DNA of 6,752 nt from Kiritimatiellia bacterium (GTDB lineage: Bacteria > Verrucomicrobiota > Kiritimatiellia > RFP12 > UBA1067): contig JAQVQN010000136.1 of NCBI GenBank assembly GCA_028701555.1, positions 1 through 6,752 on the forward strand, in the 5' to 3' direction. The stretch's first letter is position 1. Every line of letters starts with the position of its first letter. Under the pieces are notes generated by a model. The model was not told the DNA's origin, searched no databases, and saw only the letters and a list, made by a program, of their open reading frames with translations. Shown one piece after another: positions 6,603 through 6,752 of this stretch. The translations under genes were made by a program, and so were the position numbers.

Positions 6603-6630
6603 TATTCGCTCTTAACTATTCACTCTTAAC
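6603..6630 (+). repeat. 14-bp tandem repeat upstream of the last gene
   Basis: TATTCGCTCTTAAC (6603-6616) is followed directly by TATTCACTCTTAAC (6617-6630); 13 of 14 bases match. It ends 20 bp before the start codon at 6650 and 7 bp before the Shine-Dalgarno sequence. It may be a slippage duplication or a two-site element in the 5' leader. Confidence 0.7.
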
Positions 6631-6649
6631 TCTAAAATGAGGTTATGTC

Positions 6650-6752
6650 ATGGTACAGACAGCGGCTGCGGTTTTCAGTCTGGTGATTGGTGGCTGGTCA
6701 GTCAAGTTTGACGAGAGCACGGCTAAGCTTGATCTCGCGTACGCTGACGGGC
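6650..6752 (+). CDS. N-terminal fragment of an unidentified protein, cut by the window end
   Basis: ATG 6650 follows TGAGGT (6638-6643) at a good spacing of about 6-7 nt, and the frame stays open to the window end (34 codons plus one base). The product opens MVQTAAAVFSLVIGG, then WSVKFDESTAKLDLAYADG. The alternation of hydrophobic and polar residues from VFSLVIGGW onwards suggests a beta-sandwich rather than a signal peptide; there is no n-region with positive charges. The pattern W-x-V-x-F-D-x-x-T-x-x-L is reminiscent of N-terminal beta-sandwich domains of glycoside hydrolases, but this is too short to assign. The nearby ATG at 6645 is in another frame and reaches a stop after 13 codons. Confidence 0.6.
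   Translation, partial: MVQTAAAVFSLVIGGWSVKFDESTAKLDLAYADG

Larger units (their letters stand above)
6447..6649. other. AT-rich intergenic leader region
   Basis: The 203 bp between the AsmA-like stop codon and the next start are clearly richer in A and T than the flanking genes. I see no ORF with coding character, no tRNA-like fold and no insertion-sequence ends. It holds a weak hairpin, a possible promoter and a 14-bp tandem repeat, each listed separately. Confidence 0.7.

Noticed and set aside
1..6752. CRISPR array, tRNA gene or insertion sequence
   Set aside because: I saw no regularly spaced repeats, no cloverleaf-like segment ending in a typical acceptor stem, and no transposase motif or terminal inverted repeats in the intergenic regions.

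Overview
The window reads as a stretch of bacterial chromosome with two large divergent genes, a decayed remnant between them, and the first codons of a third gene at the right edge. The coding regions look GC-rich and the intergenic regions clearly poorer in GC. The N-terminal wording of the DNA polymerase I (KKLFLID, KNPRVTSAGLNTSALTGF, TPTFRHEAYPEYKAQR) and the large AsmA-like protein suggest a Gram-negative, two-membrane bacterium. My best guess is the PVC superphylum (Verrucomicrobia, Kiritimatiellota or Lentisphaerae), with Bacteroidota-like similarity in PolA; this is inference and was not checked by any search.

Layout. Positions 1-99 are intergenic, with one perfect GC-rich inverted repeat at 9-29. 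Positions 100-2835 (minus strand) hold polA, a full-length, three-domain DNA polymerase I with intact 5' nuclease, proofreading and polymerase motifs. Directly upstream of polA on the same strand (2832-3055) lie what look like the ruins of a type II toxin-antitoxin operon. One part is a Phd/YefM-like antitoxin with a frameshift and missing middle. It abuts the first 26 codons of a VapC/PIN-domain toxin, whose stop codon overlaps the GTG start of polA (GTGA). A good sigma70-type promoter (TTGACT, 17 bp, extended -10 TAATGT) and a TTGCA/TGCAA inverted repeat sit just upstream of the antitoxin start.

Positions 3106-3279 (plus strand) contain a 57-codon ORF with a good ribosome binding site but no recognisable family. 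Positions 3252-6446 (plus) encode a 1064-residue membrane-anchored AsmA-like protein, probably periplasmic and involved in envelope lipid or outer-membrane homeostasis. Positions 6447-6649 are an AT-rich intergenic region with a weak hairpin, a possible promoter and a 14-bp tandem repeat. At 6650 an unidentified protein begins and runs off the window.

No functional link between polA and the AsmA-like gene is visible; they are divergent neighbours. The main point of interest is that polA appears to have come under the transcriptional, and perhaps translational, control of a dead toxin-antitoxin module. I saw no tRNA or rRNA gene, no CRISPR array and no intact mobile element.
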